A DNA stretch of 64,000 nucleotides from Terriglobia bacterium (GTDB lineage Bacteria > Acidobacteriota > Terriglobia > Terriglobales > Acidobacteriaceae), in the NCBI GenBank assembly GCA_020073495.1, contig JAIQFD010000002.1, forward strand, positions 124,001 through 188,000. The letters run 5' to 3'. The position numbers and the translations under genes were made by a program. The notes beneath the pieces are model-generated. The model made no database searches. It saw only the letters and a list, made by a program, of their open reading frames with translations, and was not told the origin of the DNA. Below are positions 10,613 to 18,609 of the stretch, piece after piece; within the stretch, counting starts at the first letter, position 1, and each line of letters begins with the position of its first letter.

Positions 10613-11020
10613 ATGTTCGAAACTCTCCTGGTTCCCGAGAAGACGGTCGTCACCGCCAAAGGTGACGGCCAGCCGGTGGACGCCTCCGCCGCTGCCGGCA
10701 AGACTTTGCTGCTCACCCTCACCATTACCCGCATCATCGAGCAGGAGTCCATCGACGTCAGCGTGTGGGGCTCGCCCGACGGCGCCAATTTCGGCGCCAA
10801 GCCTCTGATCGCCTTCCCGCAGAAGTTCTACGCCGGCGAGCATCCACTGCTGCTCGACCTGGCGCAGCACAAGGACGTGAAGTTCCTGCGCGCGCACTGG
10901 GAAGTCGGCCGCTGGGGACGGGGCTCCGAGACCCCCATGTTCGAGTTCCAACTCAGCGCGCGCGAGATTCCGGCCGACATCCTGAAAGAGGCCCAGGCCG
11001 AGGCCCGCAGCCGGGCCTGA
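10613..11020 (+). CDS. Conserved-looking hypothetical protein
   Basis: 135 residues starting MFETLLVPEKTVV; an ATG at 10604 overlaps the likely -10 and is less probable. No signal peptide or membrane helix. The protein looks beta-rich (TLLLTLTITRIIEQESIDVSVWGS) with a charged C-terminal helix. GC-rich codon usage and a clean frame support a real gene. I do not recognise the family. The spacing and repeats on both sides suggest a single-gene unit. Confidence 0.7.
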   Translation: MFETLLVPEKTVVTAKGDGQPVDASAAAGKTLLLTLTITRIIEQESIDVSVWGSPDGANFGAKPLIAFPQKFYAGEHPLLLDLAQHKDVKFLRAHWEVGRWGRGSETPMFEFQLSAREIPADILKEAQAEARSRA

Positions 11021-11031
11021 ACAGATTCGGG

Positions 11032-11142
11032 ATTTGTGATTCTCGATTTGTGATGTCGCCGGTTAGTCATCGCCAACTTGAAATCATCCATCACCAGTCA
11101 CAAATCACAAATTGCCAATTACAAATTACCAATTACAGATCC
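11032..11142. repeat. ATTTGTGATT/AATCACAAAT low-complexity inverted repeat
   Basis: Copies of GATTTGTGAT at the left and TCACAAATCACAAATTGCC, ATTACAAATTACCAATTAC at the right. It is much more AT-rich than the flanking genes and carries an open frame that runs into aroA. Confidence 0.65.
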
Positions 11143-11146
11143 CGAT

Positions 11147-12445
11147 TTGCTCGCCCCCGACGCCAACTCGTTGACCATCCGCCCTGCCAGGAACGTGAGC
11201 GGAGCCGTGCGCCTGCCCGGCGACAAGTCCATCTCGCACCGCTATGCCATGCTGGCGGCGCTGGCCGAAGGCCGCACCCGGCTGGAGAATTTTTCCACCG
11301 GCGCCGATTGCGCCAGCACGCTCGCCTGCGTCGAGGCGCTGGGCTGCCACGTGCAGCGGGACCCCTCCGGCTCAGTCGAGATCGAAGGCGTAGGTACTTC
11401 GCTGCGTGCGCCCTCGCGGGTGCTCGACTGCGGCAACTCCGGCTCCACCATCCGCATGCTCTCCGGGATCCTCGCGGGCCAGAAGTTCACGAGCGAGTTG
11501 GTGGGCGACGAGTCGCTCTCCCGCCGGCCCATGGGGCGCGTCATCGATCCCCTCACCGCCATGGGGGCGCGCATCGAGAGCGCGGGCGGACGCCCGCCCC
11601 TGCGCATCACAGGCGGGCGCCTGAAGGCGATCGAGTACAAGCTGCCCGTAGCCAGCGCCCAGGTGAAGACCTGTGTGCTCTTCGCCGGATTGCTGGCCGA
11701 TGGCGAGACCCAGGTCGAAGAGCCTCTCCGCACCCGCGACCACGGCGAACTCGCGCTGCGCGCTTTCGGGGCGGAGGTCACGCGCCAGCGCAATCGCGCG
11801 GCGATCGCTGGTGGACAGAAGCTGCACGCCATCGAGGCCGTGATTCCCGGCGACATCTCCTCCGCTGCCTTCTTCCTCTGCGCGGCGGCGCTGTACCCGG
11901 AATCGAATCTGGTCATCGAAGGCCTGCTGCTGAATCCCACGCGCGCCGCTATCCTCGACCTGCTCGCCGCGATGGGAACGCGCACCACCATAATCAAGGT
12001 GGAAGAGCGCCACGGCGAGCTGGCAGGCAGTGTGGCGCTGCAACCGGGACGCCTGCACGGCGCCACCATCGCCGGCGCGCAGACCGCCTTGCTCATCGAC
12101 GAATTGCCGGTGTTGGCGGCCATCGGCCCCTATACGGAAGAGGGCATCGAAATCCGCGACGCGCGTGAGCTGCGCGTGAAGGAGTCGGACCGCATCGCCG
12201 CGGTCGCGCGCAACCTGCGCGCCATGGGCGCCGCGGTCGAAGAGCGCGAAGACGGGCTGCGCGTTCCCGGACGCCAGCGCCTGCACGGCGCCGAGATCGA
12301 TGCCATGGGCGACCACCGCATCGCCATGGCCTTCGCCGTCGCCGCCCTGCGCGCCGAAGGCGACACCCTCATTCGCGGCGCCGCCTCCGCCCGCATCTCC
12401 TTCCCCGGCTTCTTCACCACCCTCGACGCCATCGTCGAGCGCTGA
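11147..12445 (+). CDS. aroA: 3-phosphoshikimate 1-carboxyvinyltransferase (EPSP synthase)
   Basis: Sixth step of the shikimate pathway, joining PEP to shikimate-3-phosphate. About 432 residues. Motifs: LPGDKSISHRYAML near the N-terminus, LDCGNSGSTIR, ESLSRRPM, TRDHGE, IPGDISSAAFFL, RVKESDRI and MGDHRIAMAF. The start is uncertain: no ATG fits, the frame is open through an AT-rich repeat to a TTG at 11078, and TTG codons also lie at 11147 and 11171. I chose 11147 because it is the first after the repeat. The tRNA-Lys gene begins 17 bp downstream. Confidence 0.93.
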   Translation: MLAPDANSLTIRPARNVSGAVRLPGDKSISHRYAMLAALAEGRTRLENFSTGADCASTLACVEALGCHVQRDPSGSVEIEGVGTSLRAPSRVLDCGNSGSTIRMLSGILAGQKFTSELVGDESLSRRPMGRVIDPLTAMGARIESAGGRPPLRITGGRLKAIEYKLPVASAQVKTCVLFAGLLADGETQVEEPLRTRDHGELALRAFGAEVTRQRNRAAIAGGQKLHAIEAVIPGDISSAAFFLCAAALYPESNLVIEGLLLNPTRAAILDLLAAMGTRTTIIKVEERHGELAGSVALQPGRLHGATIAGAQTALLIDELPVLAAIGPYTEEGIEIRDARELRVKESDRIAAVARNLRAMGAAVEEREDGLRVPGRQRLHGAEIDAMGDHRIAMAFAVAALRAEGDTLIRGAASARISFPGFFTTLDAIVER

Positions 12446-12462
12446 CTATACTGTTGCTGGGT

Positions 12463-12538
12463 GGGTGCGTAGCTCAGCTGGTAGAGCAATGCCCTTTTAA
12501 GGCATGGGTCGCAGGTTCGAATCCTGCCGCACTCACCA
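12463..12538 (+). tRNA. tRNA-Lys (anticodon UUU)
   Basis: 76 nt cloverleaf with encoded CCA. Acceptor arms GGGTGCG/CGCACTC pair (one G-U), the D arm contains GTAGCTCAGCTGGTAGAGCA, the anticodon stem ATGCC/GGCAT encloses loop CTTTTAA giving anticodon TTT, and the T arm has GGTTCGAATCC. Discriminator A at 12535 and CCA at 12536-12538. No integrase or att-like duplication is seen nearby. Confidence 0.97.
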
Positions 12539-12539
12539 A

Positions 12540-12600
12540 ATGAGTCCTGTCGTTTGTCGTTGATGGTTTGTCGCTGGTGGTTGGTGGTGAAGAGTCGGCA
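12540..12600. repeat. TTTGTCGTTGGTGG-type low-complexity intergenic sequence
   Basis: Repeated words GTCGTTTGTCGTTGATGG and TTTGTCGCTGGTGGTTGG after tRNA-Lys. It resembles the other short word-repeat spacers in this window and carries no supported gene. Confidence 0.45.
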
Positions 12601-12628
12601 GCCAAGCGAAACGCTCCTTCCGATCGTG

Positions 12629-13135
12629 ATGCGCAAGTTCCTGATACAAACGGCGGTGATCTGCGCGCTGCTGGCCAGCGCGACGGCGCAGCGGGCGAGG
12701 GGCAAGCCGCCCACGGGCGGGCGGATCGCGACCCGGACGCGGCTGGTGGCCTTGTACTCCGACCTGGAGGCACAACTGGCGAGCGCGGCGCAAAAACAAG
12801 ACCGGGCCAAGCTCGGCCAACTGCTGGGGGACGACTTCGAGCAGTGGTCTCCGGAACCGCCGGGCGATCCGGTGCCGCGCGAAGATTGGATGGCGGGCTA
12901 CCATCCGGTGAGCGTCGGCACCCGGCAGATGGCGGTGCGGGCGTTCCCCGACACGGACGTGGTGAGCTTCGTACTCCACCAACAAGCCAAATTCGGGGAC
13001 AACGATGCCAGCGGTGACTTCTTCGTGGTGGACGTCTGGCGGCACGAAGGGAAAGGCCAGAAGCTGGCCAGCCGATACATCTCCAAGGCCGCGAAGACTA
13101 GCGTCCAGCCTGCGTCCCAGGGCGGCAAGCGTTGA
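12629..13135 (+). CDS. Secreted NTF2-like (SnoaL/DUF4440-type) protein
   Basis: 168 residues. The ATG at 12629 is followed by a signal peptide (MRKFLIQTAVICALLASATAQ); the open frame upstream runs through the low-complexity spacer. The mature part has the NTF2-like pattern: a helix ending in LGQLLGDDFEQWSPEPPGDP followed by EDWMAGY, then strands with VVSFVLHQQ and DFFVVDVWRHEG. Such folds serve as small-molecule-binding or catalytic domains; no specific role can be given. It likely acts in the periplasm. Confidence 0.75.
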   Translation: MRKFLIQTAVICALLASATAQRARGKPPTGGRIATRTRLVALYSDLEAQLASAAQKQDRAKLGQLLGDDFEQWSPEPPGDPVPREDWMAGYHPVSVGTRQMAVRAFPDTDVVSFVLHQQAKFGDNDASGDFFVVDVWRHEGKGQKLASRYISKAAKTSVQPASQGGKR

Positions 13136-13384
13136 GATTCTCAACAGCTTTTGGGGTTGCGGACCAAACATTCGCGCGGACGCGGCGCGTGGCGACATCA
13201 CAAACCTGAAGTTCCAAACCTGCAATCTGAATTCAGTTTCTGGCGCAGCTGCGATGGTCCGCTTGCTCACGCGCCGGAGTGACTGGAATCACGGAAAACC
13301 GAGTCACGAAAGTGGTAGGAAAGGGCGAAGGAGAGGCGGGCGAAGTAAGCTCCTACCCATCGCGGCCTCTCGGGAGTGAGTCTC

Positions 13385-14176
13385 ATGCGTAAGACGATCA
13401 TTTGCGTATGCGCACTCGCGGTTTCGCTGGCCATGACGCTGGGAACGGTAAAGAGCCTGGCGCAAAGCAACCCGGTGGACCAGCGGGCCGCGAAGGCCGT
13501 GCACCCGCCCGGAAACCTCTCCGTCGCAGAGCTCGAGAAGGAGGGCGATGCGCTGCGGGAGAAGAAAGCCTACGAGGAGGCACTCAGCTACTATCGGGCT
13601 GCACAGCGGAAGGACAAATCGAATGCAGTCCTGTACAACAAGGCGGGCATCGCGCAGCTTCAGCTGCGTGAGCTGCGCGAGGCAGAGAAATCCTTCGCAC
13701 GAGCGGTGAAGAAGAATAAACAGTACGCCGCGGCGTACAACAACCTGGGTGTGGCGGCCTACCTGCAGGGCGCTTACCAGAAAGCGACGCAGCAATACGA
13801 AAAAGCCATCGCGCTGCAGGAAACGTCGGCATCGTTCCACAGCAACCTGGGGACGGCATGGTTCGCGCAGGGAAAGATCGAGAAGGCCCTGGTCGAATAC
13901 AACCGGGCGGTAGAGATCGATCCCGAAATCCTGACGCGGGTGACGTCCGGAGGAGCGGAGGCGCGGGTCTCGACACCGCAGGAGCGGGCGTACTACTTCT
14001 ACGTGCTAGCGAAAATGTACGCCGCGCGGAAAGACGTGGAGCGGTGTCTCCACTGCCTGCGCAAAGCCAAGGAGGACAATTACTCGCGGATCGGCGATGT
14101 GTATAAGGACGCGGATTTCGAAACCGTGCGCGCGGACCCACGATTTGCCGAATTGATGTCCAGCAAGCCGGAATGA
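13385..14176 (+). CDS. Secreted TPR protein
   Basis: 263 residues. The ATG at 13385 has GGGAG 8 nt upstream; a GTG at 13376 is an alternative. Signal peptide MRKTIICVCALAVSLAMTLG with cleavage near SLAQS. Then consecutive TPRs from residue ~50: AYEEALSYYRAAQRKD, LREAEKSFARAVKKNKQYAAA, AYQKATQQYEKAIALQE and KIEKALVEYNRAVEIDPE, followed by a C-terminal TPR-like helix pair ending DPRFAELM. Likely a periplasmic scaffold; no partner is evident. A strong terminator follows. Confidence 0.85.
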   Translation: MRKTIICVCALAVSLAMTLGTVKSLAQSNPVDQRAAKAVHPPGNLSVAELEKEGDALREKKAYEEALSYYRAAQRKDKSNAVLYNKAGIAQLQLRELREAEKSFARAVKKNKQYAAAYNNLGVAAYLQGAYQKATQQYEKAIALQETSASFHSNLGTAWFAQGKIEKALVEYNRAVEIDPEILTRVTSGGAEARVSTPQERAYYFYVLAKMYAARKDVERCLHCLRKAKEDNYSRIGDVYKDADFETVRADPRFAELMSSKPE

Positions 14177-14193
14177 GCATAGCGAACCCGCCA

Positions 14194-14226
14194 GGCCATC
14201 CGGGAAGCGGGGTGGCCGTTTTTTTT
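14194..14226 (+). terminator. Rho-independent terminator between convergent genes
   Basis: Stem GGCCATCC/GGGTGGCC (8 bp with one G-U) and eight T residues at 14219-14226. The last T is the first base of the converging gene's stop codon. Confidence 0.88.
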
Positions 14227-14765
14227 CATCGGCCGCGCTGGTACTTGCCCATCAATTGCGCTTCGGCCAGGACGCGTCCTTTCATGGCCTGTTCCACGTC
14301 TCTCTTGGCCGCGCCAGCTTTTAGGTTCAGCTTCGTGTCCAGGGCATAGAGCTTGAAGAAGTAGCGGTGCGGCTTGCCCGGGGGCGGACAGGGCCCGCCG
14401 TAGCCAATCCTCCGGAAATCATTCGTTCCCTGGTGTCCTCCGCCGGGAAGGTCGGCGGTCTTGGCGACGTTCTCCGGCAACTGGCGAGTGGCGGCGGGCA
14501 GGTCCCAGGCGACCCAGTGCACCCAGGTGCCGACGGGAGCGTCGGGGTCGTCGGCGATGAGGGCGAAGCTCTGTGTTTTCTGGGGCGCCTCACCCCAGGA
14601 GAGTGCGGGGGAGATGTCCGCACCCTCGCAGGTGTATTGCCGCGAGATGTCGGCACCTTCCTTGAAGGCGGACGACTGCAGGGAGAAAGACATGGGGCCT
14701 CCTTTCTGGGCAAAAAGAGTTGCGGCCAAGAGGGTGACGAGGAGAAGAGGAGCAAGACGGAACAT
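14226..14765 (-). CDS. YbhB/YbcL-type PEBP (Raf kinase inhibitor-like) protein, secreted
   Basis: 179 residues from the ATG at 14765, which gives a signal peptide (MFRLAPLLLVTLLAATLFAQ). The PEBP fold is marked by FKEGADISRQYTCEGADISP, FALIADDPDAPVGTWVHWVAWDLP, the GTNDFRRIGYGGPCPPPGKPHRYFFKLYALD block split by short variable parts, and a C-terminal helix MKGRVLAEAQLMGKY. Bacterial PEBP proteins bind small anions or phosphates; the biological role is unclear. Single gene, with a repeat copy immediately upstream. Confidence 0.9.
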   Translation of the reverse strand: MFRLAPLLLVTLLAATLFAQKGGPMSFSLQSSAFKEGADISRQYTCEGADISPALSWGEAPQKTQSFALIADDPDAPVGTWVHWVAWDLPAATRQLPENVAKTADLPGGGHQGTNDFRRIGYGGPCPPPGKPHRYFFKLYALDTKLNLKAGAAKRDVEQAMKGRVLAEAQLMGKYQRGR

Positions 14766-14816
14766 GGGCGACTCCGGCCAGGTGAGGTGGGGAGAATGGT
14801 ACACCTTCTTTTTTCA

Positions 14817-14926
14817 GAGTGGGGTGCCCCGCATCTCTTCGTCCGGGCCACCCGCCCAGCTTCCGAAGTTGTCTACCCGGGCTGGTTGGAATCGCTCGGT
14901 CGCTGGTGAGGAGGGGGATTAATGAG
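14817..14926. repeat. Long direct repeat, copy A
   Basis: About 110 bp matching copy B at 17923-18033. Identical runs include CTCTTCGTCCGGGCCACCCG and a 27-base stretch covering GGCTGGTTGGAATCGCTCGG plus CGCTG. The two copies have the same orientation and bracket about 3 kb. Confidence 0.85.
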
Positions 14927-15179
14927 ATGGTCCGCCGCTCAATCAGCCGGATGGGATGATCGAGCACGACAGGAGGACCATCTCAACAGTTATCCAGGAC
15001 GTCCAAATCCTATCGGGCCGGCCGATCTCTTCAAAGACATGCAGCCGTTCGCGAATCAGATGGAGATCGACTGGAGATGATTCTGAAGACAGTCGAAGCC
15101 TGGTTTTCGGGGAGCAGGTCACGTGGTTGTCCCAGTCTGGTCGTCTTTTCCAGGTGCCCTGGGACCGACGTCAGGGATA
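14927..15179. other. Intergenic stretch with no recognisable gene
   Basis: With copy A of the direct repeat this forms a 414 bp gap between the PEBP gene and the TMTC-like gene. Only short frames without family resemblance occur. I see no clear promoter or RNA structure. Confidence 0.5.
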
Positions 15180-17006
15180 ATGGCGACAGCGCAGATGGAT
15201 AAGGCGGTCATCAACAGAAACCGACGCGACAAGAGTCTTGCGCAGTCGGCGGAGGAGCTCCGGCACCTTCCGGGCTTTTTACTCGGCTTGGCATTGCTGC
15301 TGGCGGTGGTCAGTTATTGGCCGGCACTGGATTACGGCTTCATTTATGACGACACCCAGCAAATCGTCGAGAATCCTGCGCTAAGGTCCTGGAGCTACCT
15401 GCCACAATACTTCACCGCCAACGTGTGGGCGGGCGTCTTTCCCGGGGGTGGGGGCAACTATTACCGGCCATTATTCTTGCTGTGGCTGCGCCTCAATCAC
15501 ATCCTGTTTGAAACCGCGCCCTGGGGCTGGCATCTGACCAGTCTGCTCGCGCACCTGGCCGCGACGGGGATGTTCTTCCTCGTATTGCGGCAGTGGACTA
15601 GCGATGGCGTTGTCGCAGGCTGGGGAGCCCTGCTGTTCTCGGTTCACCCCATTCACATTGAAGCCGTCGCCTGGGTGTCAGCCGTGCCGGAGGTTTTGTT
15701 CACGGCAGCCGGCCTGGGAGCGATCTATAGCTATGTTCGCTTCCGCCAGAGTCACCGCCGGGCGCCGCTGCTGGTGGCGGTGATGCTGTACGGGATTGCG
15801 CTCTTCACAAAGGAGTCGGCGATCGTGGTCTGGCCGATGATCTTTGCGTGCGAATGGTGGCTGGAGCGGGACTGTCGCGCGCAAGTTCGGCCGGCCGGCT
15901 TGCTCGCGACCGCGAAAATGCAGGTCCCATTCGCGTTGGTGACGGCGGTGTACATCGGGCTGAGGTTTCATGCACTGCGAGGACTGGCCGGAGGAAAGGC
16001 TACGTTCACGCTTGGGGAGGTGTTGCGCGAAGCACCTTCGCTGTTGTGGTTTTATCTGCGAAAGCTCGTGATCCCTTCCGGGTTGTCTCCGATCTATTCC
16101 GATCCGAGGAGCGGTTCGATCGCCTCGGCGCAGTTCTACTTGCCGCTGATCGCCGTCTGCGCGGTGGGCGTGGGACTGTTTCTCTGGGGCTGCAAGTCCA
16201 GGGCGGCCGCGTTCTCGGGACTGCTGCTGGCACTCTCTCTCTTGCCACCGCTGATCGGAGTGTGGGTTTTCAGGCGGAACGATCTCGCGCACGACCGCTA
16301 TCTCTACCTGCCCTCAGCCGGAGGGTGCATGCTGCTTGCGTTGGCGTTACGGACGGCTACGCAACACGGGAAGCTACCCGCGGCGATAAAGGTGCGCTGG
16401 CTCGGCCATCTGACAATCGTAGCCGCGGCGCTCGGCCTTTCCCTTTCTGTCCGGGCTCAAGAGCCGCCCTATCGAAACGACCTCGCGCTCTTCACGCACG
16501 CTGTGCAGATTTCCCCGGACAATGCGATGGCGTGGGGCCTTCTGGGCGAAGAGCTCATGACACTCGGGCGCCACCCGGAAGGACTCGCCGCTTTTCACCG
16601 GGCGGAGGCATTGGAGCCCGATGAGTTCCTGACCAATTACCGGCTGGGCGCGGCCTACTATTTGATCCAGGACATGGCGTCGGCGGAAGGTTTCTTTCAG
16701 CGCGCCGTAAACAACTATCGCGAACGGGAAGTCATCAGCAACGATTACGCTCTTTACAGGCTCGGGTTGTCGCAGTACGCGCAGGGCAAGATGCCGCTGG
16801 CGGAAGCGACGCTCCGCCGGGCGGCCGAACTCGATCCCCAAACGCCCGGCTATCACCTGGCGCTCGCTGCGGCCATGAAGTACCAGGGCAAATTGCGTGA
16901 GGCCAAGGAGCAACTGGAGCTGGAGCTGAAACTTGGTGCGAATCCGGAAGCATCCAAAATCATGGGCGAGGTGGATGCGGGGTTGAACTCAAGTACGCAT
17001 CGATAG
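15180..17006 (+). CDS. TMTC-like multi-pass membrane protein with C-terminal TPRs
   Basis: 608 residues from the ATG at 15180. N-terminal half: about 9-10 hydrophobic helices starting FLLGLALLLAVVSYWPAL, with the acidic loop motif FIYDDTQQIVENP (Asp57-Asp58) and HPIHIEAVAWVSAVPEV and FTKESAIV, as in GT-C-type and TMTC O-mannosyltransferase-like proteins. C-terminal third: TPRs (AFHRAEALEPDEFLTNYRLG, AEATLRRAAELDPQTPGYHL). Glycosyl transfer from a lipid-linked sugar to exported proteins is inferred from the family. A broken gene tail follows in the same frame. No RBS is obvious. Confidence 0.8.
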   Translation: MATAQMDKAVINRNRRDKSLAQSAEELRHLPGFLLGLALLLAVVSYWPALDYGFIYDDTQQIVENPALRSWSYLPQYFTANVWAGVFPGGGGNYYRPLFLLWLRLNHILFETAPWGWHLTSLLAHLAATGMFFLVLRQWTSDGVVAGWGALLFSVHPIHIEAVAWVSAVPEVLFTAAGLGAIYSYVRFRQSHRRAPLLVAVMLYGIALFTKESAIVVWPMIFACEWWLERDCRAQVRPAGLLATAKMQVPFALVTAVYIGLRFHALRGLAGGKATFTLGEVLREAPSLLWFYLRKLVIPSGLSPIYSDPRSGSIASAQFYLPLIAVCAVGVGLFLWGCKSRAAAFSGLLLALSLLPPLIGVWVFRRNDLAHDRYLYLPSAGGCMLLALALRTATQHGKLPAAIKVRWLGHLTIVAAALGLSLSVRAQEPPYRNDLALFTHAVQISPDNAMAWGLLGEELMTLGRHPEGLAAFHRAEALEPDEFLTNYRLGAAYYLIQDMASAEGFFQRAVNNYREREVISNDYALYRLGLSQYAQGKMPLAEATLRRAAELDPQTPGYHLALAAAMKYQGKLREAKEQLELELKLGANPEASKIMGEVDAGLNSSTHR

Positions 17007-17171
17007 CCAAAGGAGCGGACGCGGGGCGCCCTGACCCGCGCGTACGCCATGAGCGGCGACACCGCCAAAGCTCATGCCGCATATCAGGGCTTCCTGGCGC
17101 TTTGGAAAGACGCCGACCCGGATGTTCCCATCCTGAAAGAAGCCAAGGCGGAGTACGCGAAGCTGCGATAA
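17007..17171 (+). pseudogene. Orphan C-terminal fragment of a TPR/kinase-TPR protein
   Basis: After the TAG at 17004-17006 the same frame continues for 54 sense codons to a TAA. The recognisable part from 17031 includes LTRAYAMSGDTAKAHAAYQG and FLALWKDADPDVPILKEAKA, a tail typical of Acidobacterial Ser/Thr-kinase-TPR proteins. It has no start codon of its own with an RBS and no upstream domain, so it is most likely a remnant left by deletion or rearrangement. Confidence 0.7.
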
Positions 17172-17292
17172 GCGGACCTCCCTCTTGAGACCAGCAGTGA
17201 AGCTACAGATCTGAAGGTTCCGTTCACCCAAGAACGGGAGTAGACTGCCGCAGCATCGGTGGGCCAGCCGATGATGATAAGGAGAACAAGAA

Positions 17293-17889
17293 ATGTTTAG
17301 ATATCGACTCACGTCATCCGCACACCTGGGATTCGCGCTCATGATGATCGTGGGAGTGTCGCTGGCTGCTCCAGCACAAGAGCGTCCCAGCCCGGCTGCA
17401 CTCATTGCGGCCCAGCGCGACGCCATGGTCCGGCTGGCATACATGGACGGAGTGTGGCGAGGCCCTGCGTGGACCATCCTGCCATCCGGCGAGAAGCACA
17501 CCATCACGCAGACGGAGCGGATCGGCCCGTTCCTCGATGGGTCGGTGAAGGTCATCGAGGGACGGGGATACGACCCGGATGGCAAGGTCACCTTCAACGC
17601 TTTCGGCACCATTTCCTTTAATCCGGCGACAAAGGTCTACACGCTGCACTCACATGCGATGGGATACGTCGGCGATTTCGTGCTGACCCTCACTCCCGAT
17701 GGCTACACGTGGGACATCCCCGCCGGGCCGATGACGATCCACTACACCGCCGTCATTAAGGATGGTGCGTGGCGCGAGGTTGGGGACCGCATCGTGCCCG
17801 GCAAGGACCCTGTCCGCTTCTTCGAGATGAACCTCAAGCGCGTGGGCGACACCGACTGGCCCGCCGCCGGCGCGGTCAGCCCCAAGTGA
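17293..17889 (+). CDS. Secreted DUF1579-like (lipocalin-type beta-barrel) protein
   Basis: 198 residues with RBS AAGGAGAACAAGAA and a signal peptide ending at SLAAPAQ. The mature part begins with a helix and then LAYMDGVWRGPAWTILPSGE, HTITQTERIGPFLDGSVKV, GYDPDGKVTFNAFGTISFNP and VYTLHSHAMGYVGDF, the antiparallel pattern of small lipocalin-like domains that measure 'residual' activity-free folds such as DUF1579. Family assignment is tentative. It lies between copies A and B of the direct repeat. Confidence 0.75.
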   Translation: MFRYRLTSSAHLGFALMMIVGVSLAAPAQERPSPAALIAAQRDAMVRLAYMDGVWRGPAWTILPSGEKHTITQTERIGPFLDGSVKVIEGRGYDPDGKVTFNAFGTISFNPATKVYTLHSHAMGYVGDFVLTLTPDGYTWDIPAGPMTIHYTAVIKDGAWREVGDRIVPGKDPVRFFEMNLKRVGDTDWPAAGAVSPK

Positions 17890-17922
17890 AAACTGCTGCC
17901 TGAAGTGCCTGTACCGTCAGTG

Positions 17923-18033
17923 TCGTGGGGGTGCGCCGCAGCTCTTCGTCCGGGCCACCCGCCTGGCTTCGAAAATTTGTTGCCGCGGGCTGGTTGGAAT
18001 CGCTCGGTCGCTGATGAGAAGGGGATTCATCAG
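17923..18033. repeat. Long direct repeat, copy B
   Basis: Second copy of the ~110 bp element at 14817-14926, same orientation, with a few substitutions and a 2 bp indel. It starts 33 bp after the preceding gene. Confidence 0.85.
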
Positions 18034-18371
18034 CACCTAACGGCAAAGGCTTCTGTGGATTCGAAAGCCCAACACTGAGCATTTGACTGTGACTAATTGT
18101 GAGTTTCGAATCCCGCGATGCCCGGTTACTTGCGTCATCGTCAAATGATGATGTGCGAACGGTCACTGCAGGCGGTACACACGTGGCGCAGAATGCGTAC
18201 AATCGGTCCAGCCCATCTTCTCGGCCCAGAGACTCTATGAAGAGGCTACGACTGATGTCGGCACTTCTTCTGCCTCTGATGGTCGGACTGGCGTTCCGGC
18301 GAGAGCAAAGAGTTGGCTGGTGCGCAAGTGCCGGGGTTAGAGGGCGATGATTGCCACGGCACGAGTCTAGC
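18034..18371. other. Intergenic stretch with a possible decayed small ORF
   Basis: Only a 37-codon ATG frame at 18237-18350 stands out: MKRLRLMSALLLPLMVGLAF looks like a signal peptide but the protein ends 17 residues later. TACAAT near 18199 could be a -10. This may be the stump of a lost secreted-protein gene; I do not call it as a gene. Confidence 0.4.
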
Positions 18372-18593
18372 TTAGCTTCTGTGCCGCCTACTCCTTCCAT
18401 CCTTCAGGTACAGAAGGGCACCCTTCCGAAGAATATCCGCGATGGTCTCCTGTCGGCCGTGAGACGCCCGCATCAGCTTGGCCCGCTCCTTGGGGGACAG
18501 TCGGAGCAGGAATCGCATGCTGCGCCGTTCTGAGTCCGGTTTGCGAGGCCTGCCTATAGACGATTGTTGGATAACGATCTTATGTTCTCGCAT
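18372..18593 (-). CDS. Small ribbon-helix-helix-like protein
   Basis: 73 residues, strongly basic. A short basic leader (GRPRKPDSERRS) precedes a predicted strand MRFLLRLSP and two helices (KERAKLMRASHG, TIADILRKGALLYL), the layout of MetJ/Arc-type DNA-binding proteins or antitoxins. No toxin gene is adjacent. It follows the lactonase gene by 16 bp on the same strand, so it is probably the last gene of a three-gene operon with it and the beta-barrel protein, perhaps as an autoregulator. DNA binding is inference from the pattern. Confidence 0.65.
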   Translation of the reverse strand: MREHKIVIQQSSIGRPRKPDSERRSMRFLLRLSPKERAKLMRASHGRQETIADILRKGALLYLKDGRSRRHRS

Positions 18594-18609
18594 TGAAACT
18601 CAAGTCTGC

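Noticed and set aside
12463-12538. tRNA-Lys as an integration site of a mobile element
   Set aside because: No integrase, no duplicated tRNA 3' end within the window, and ordinary genes follow.
17004-17006. TAG between the TMTC-like gene and the tail fragment read as pyrrolysine or programmed readthrough
   Set aside because: The upstream protein already has a natural end, the tail belongs to another family, and no readthrough signal is visible; a decayed remnant is simpler.
18237-18350. 37-codon ORF resembling a signal peptide
   Set aside because: Too short, no mature domain; recorded as a possible gene stump only.
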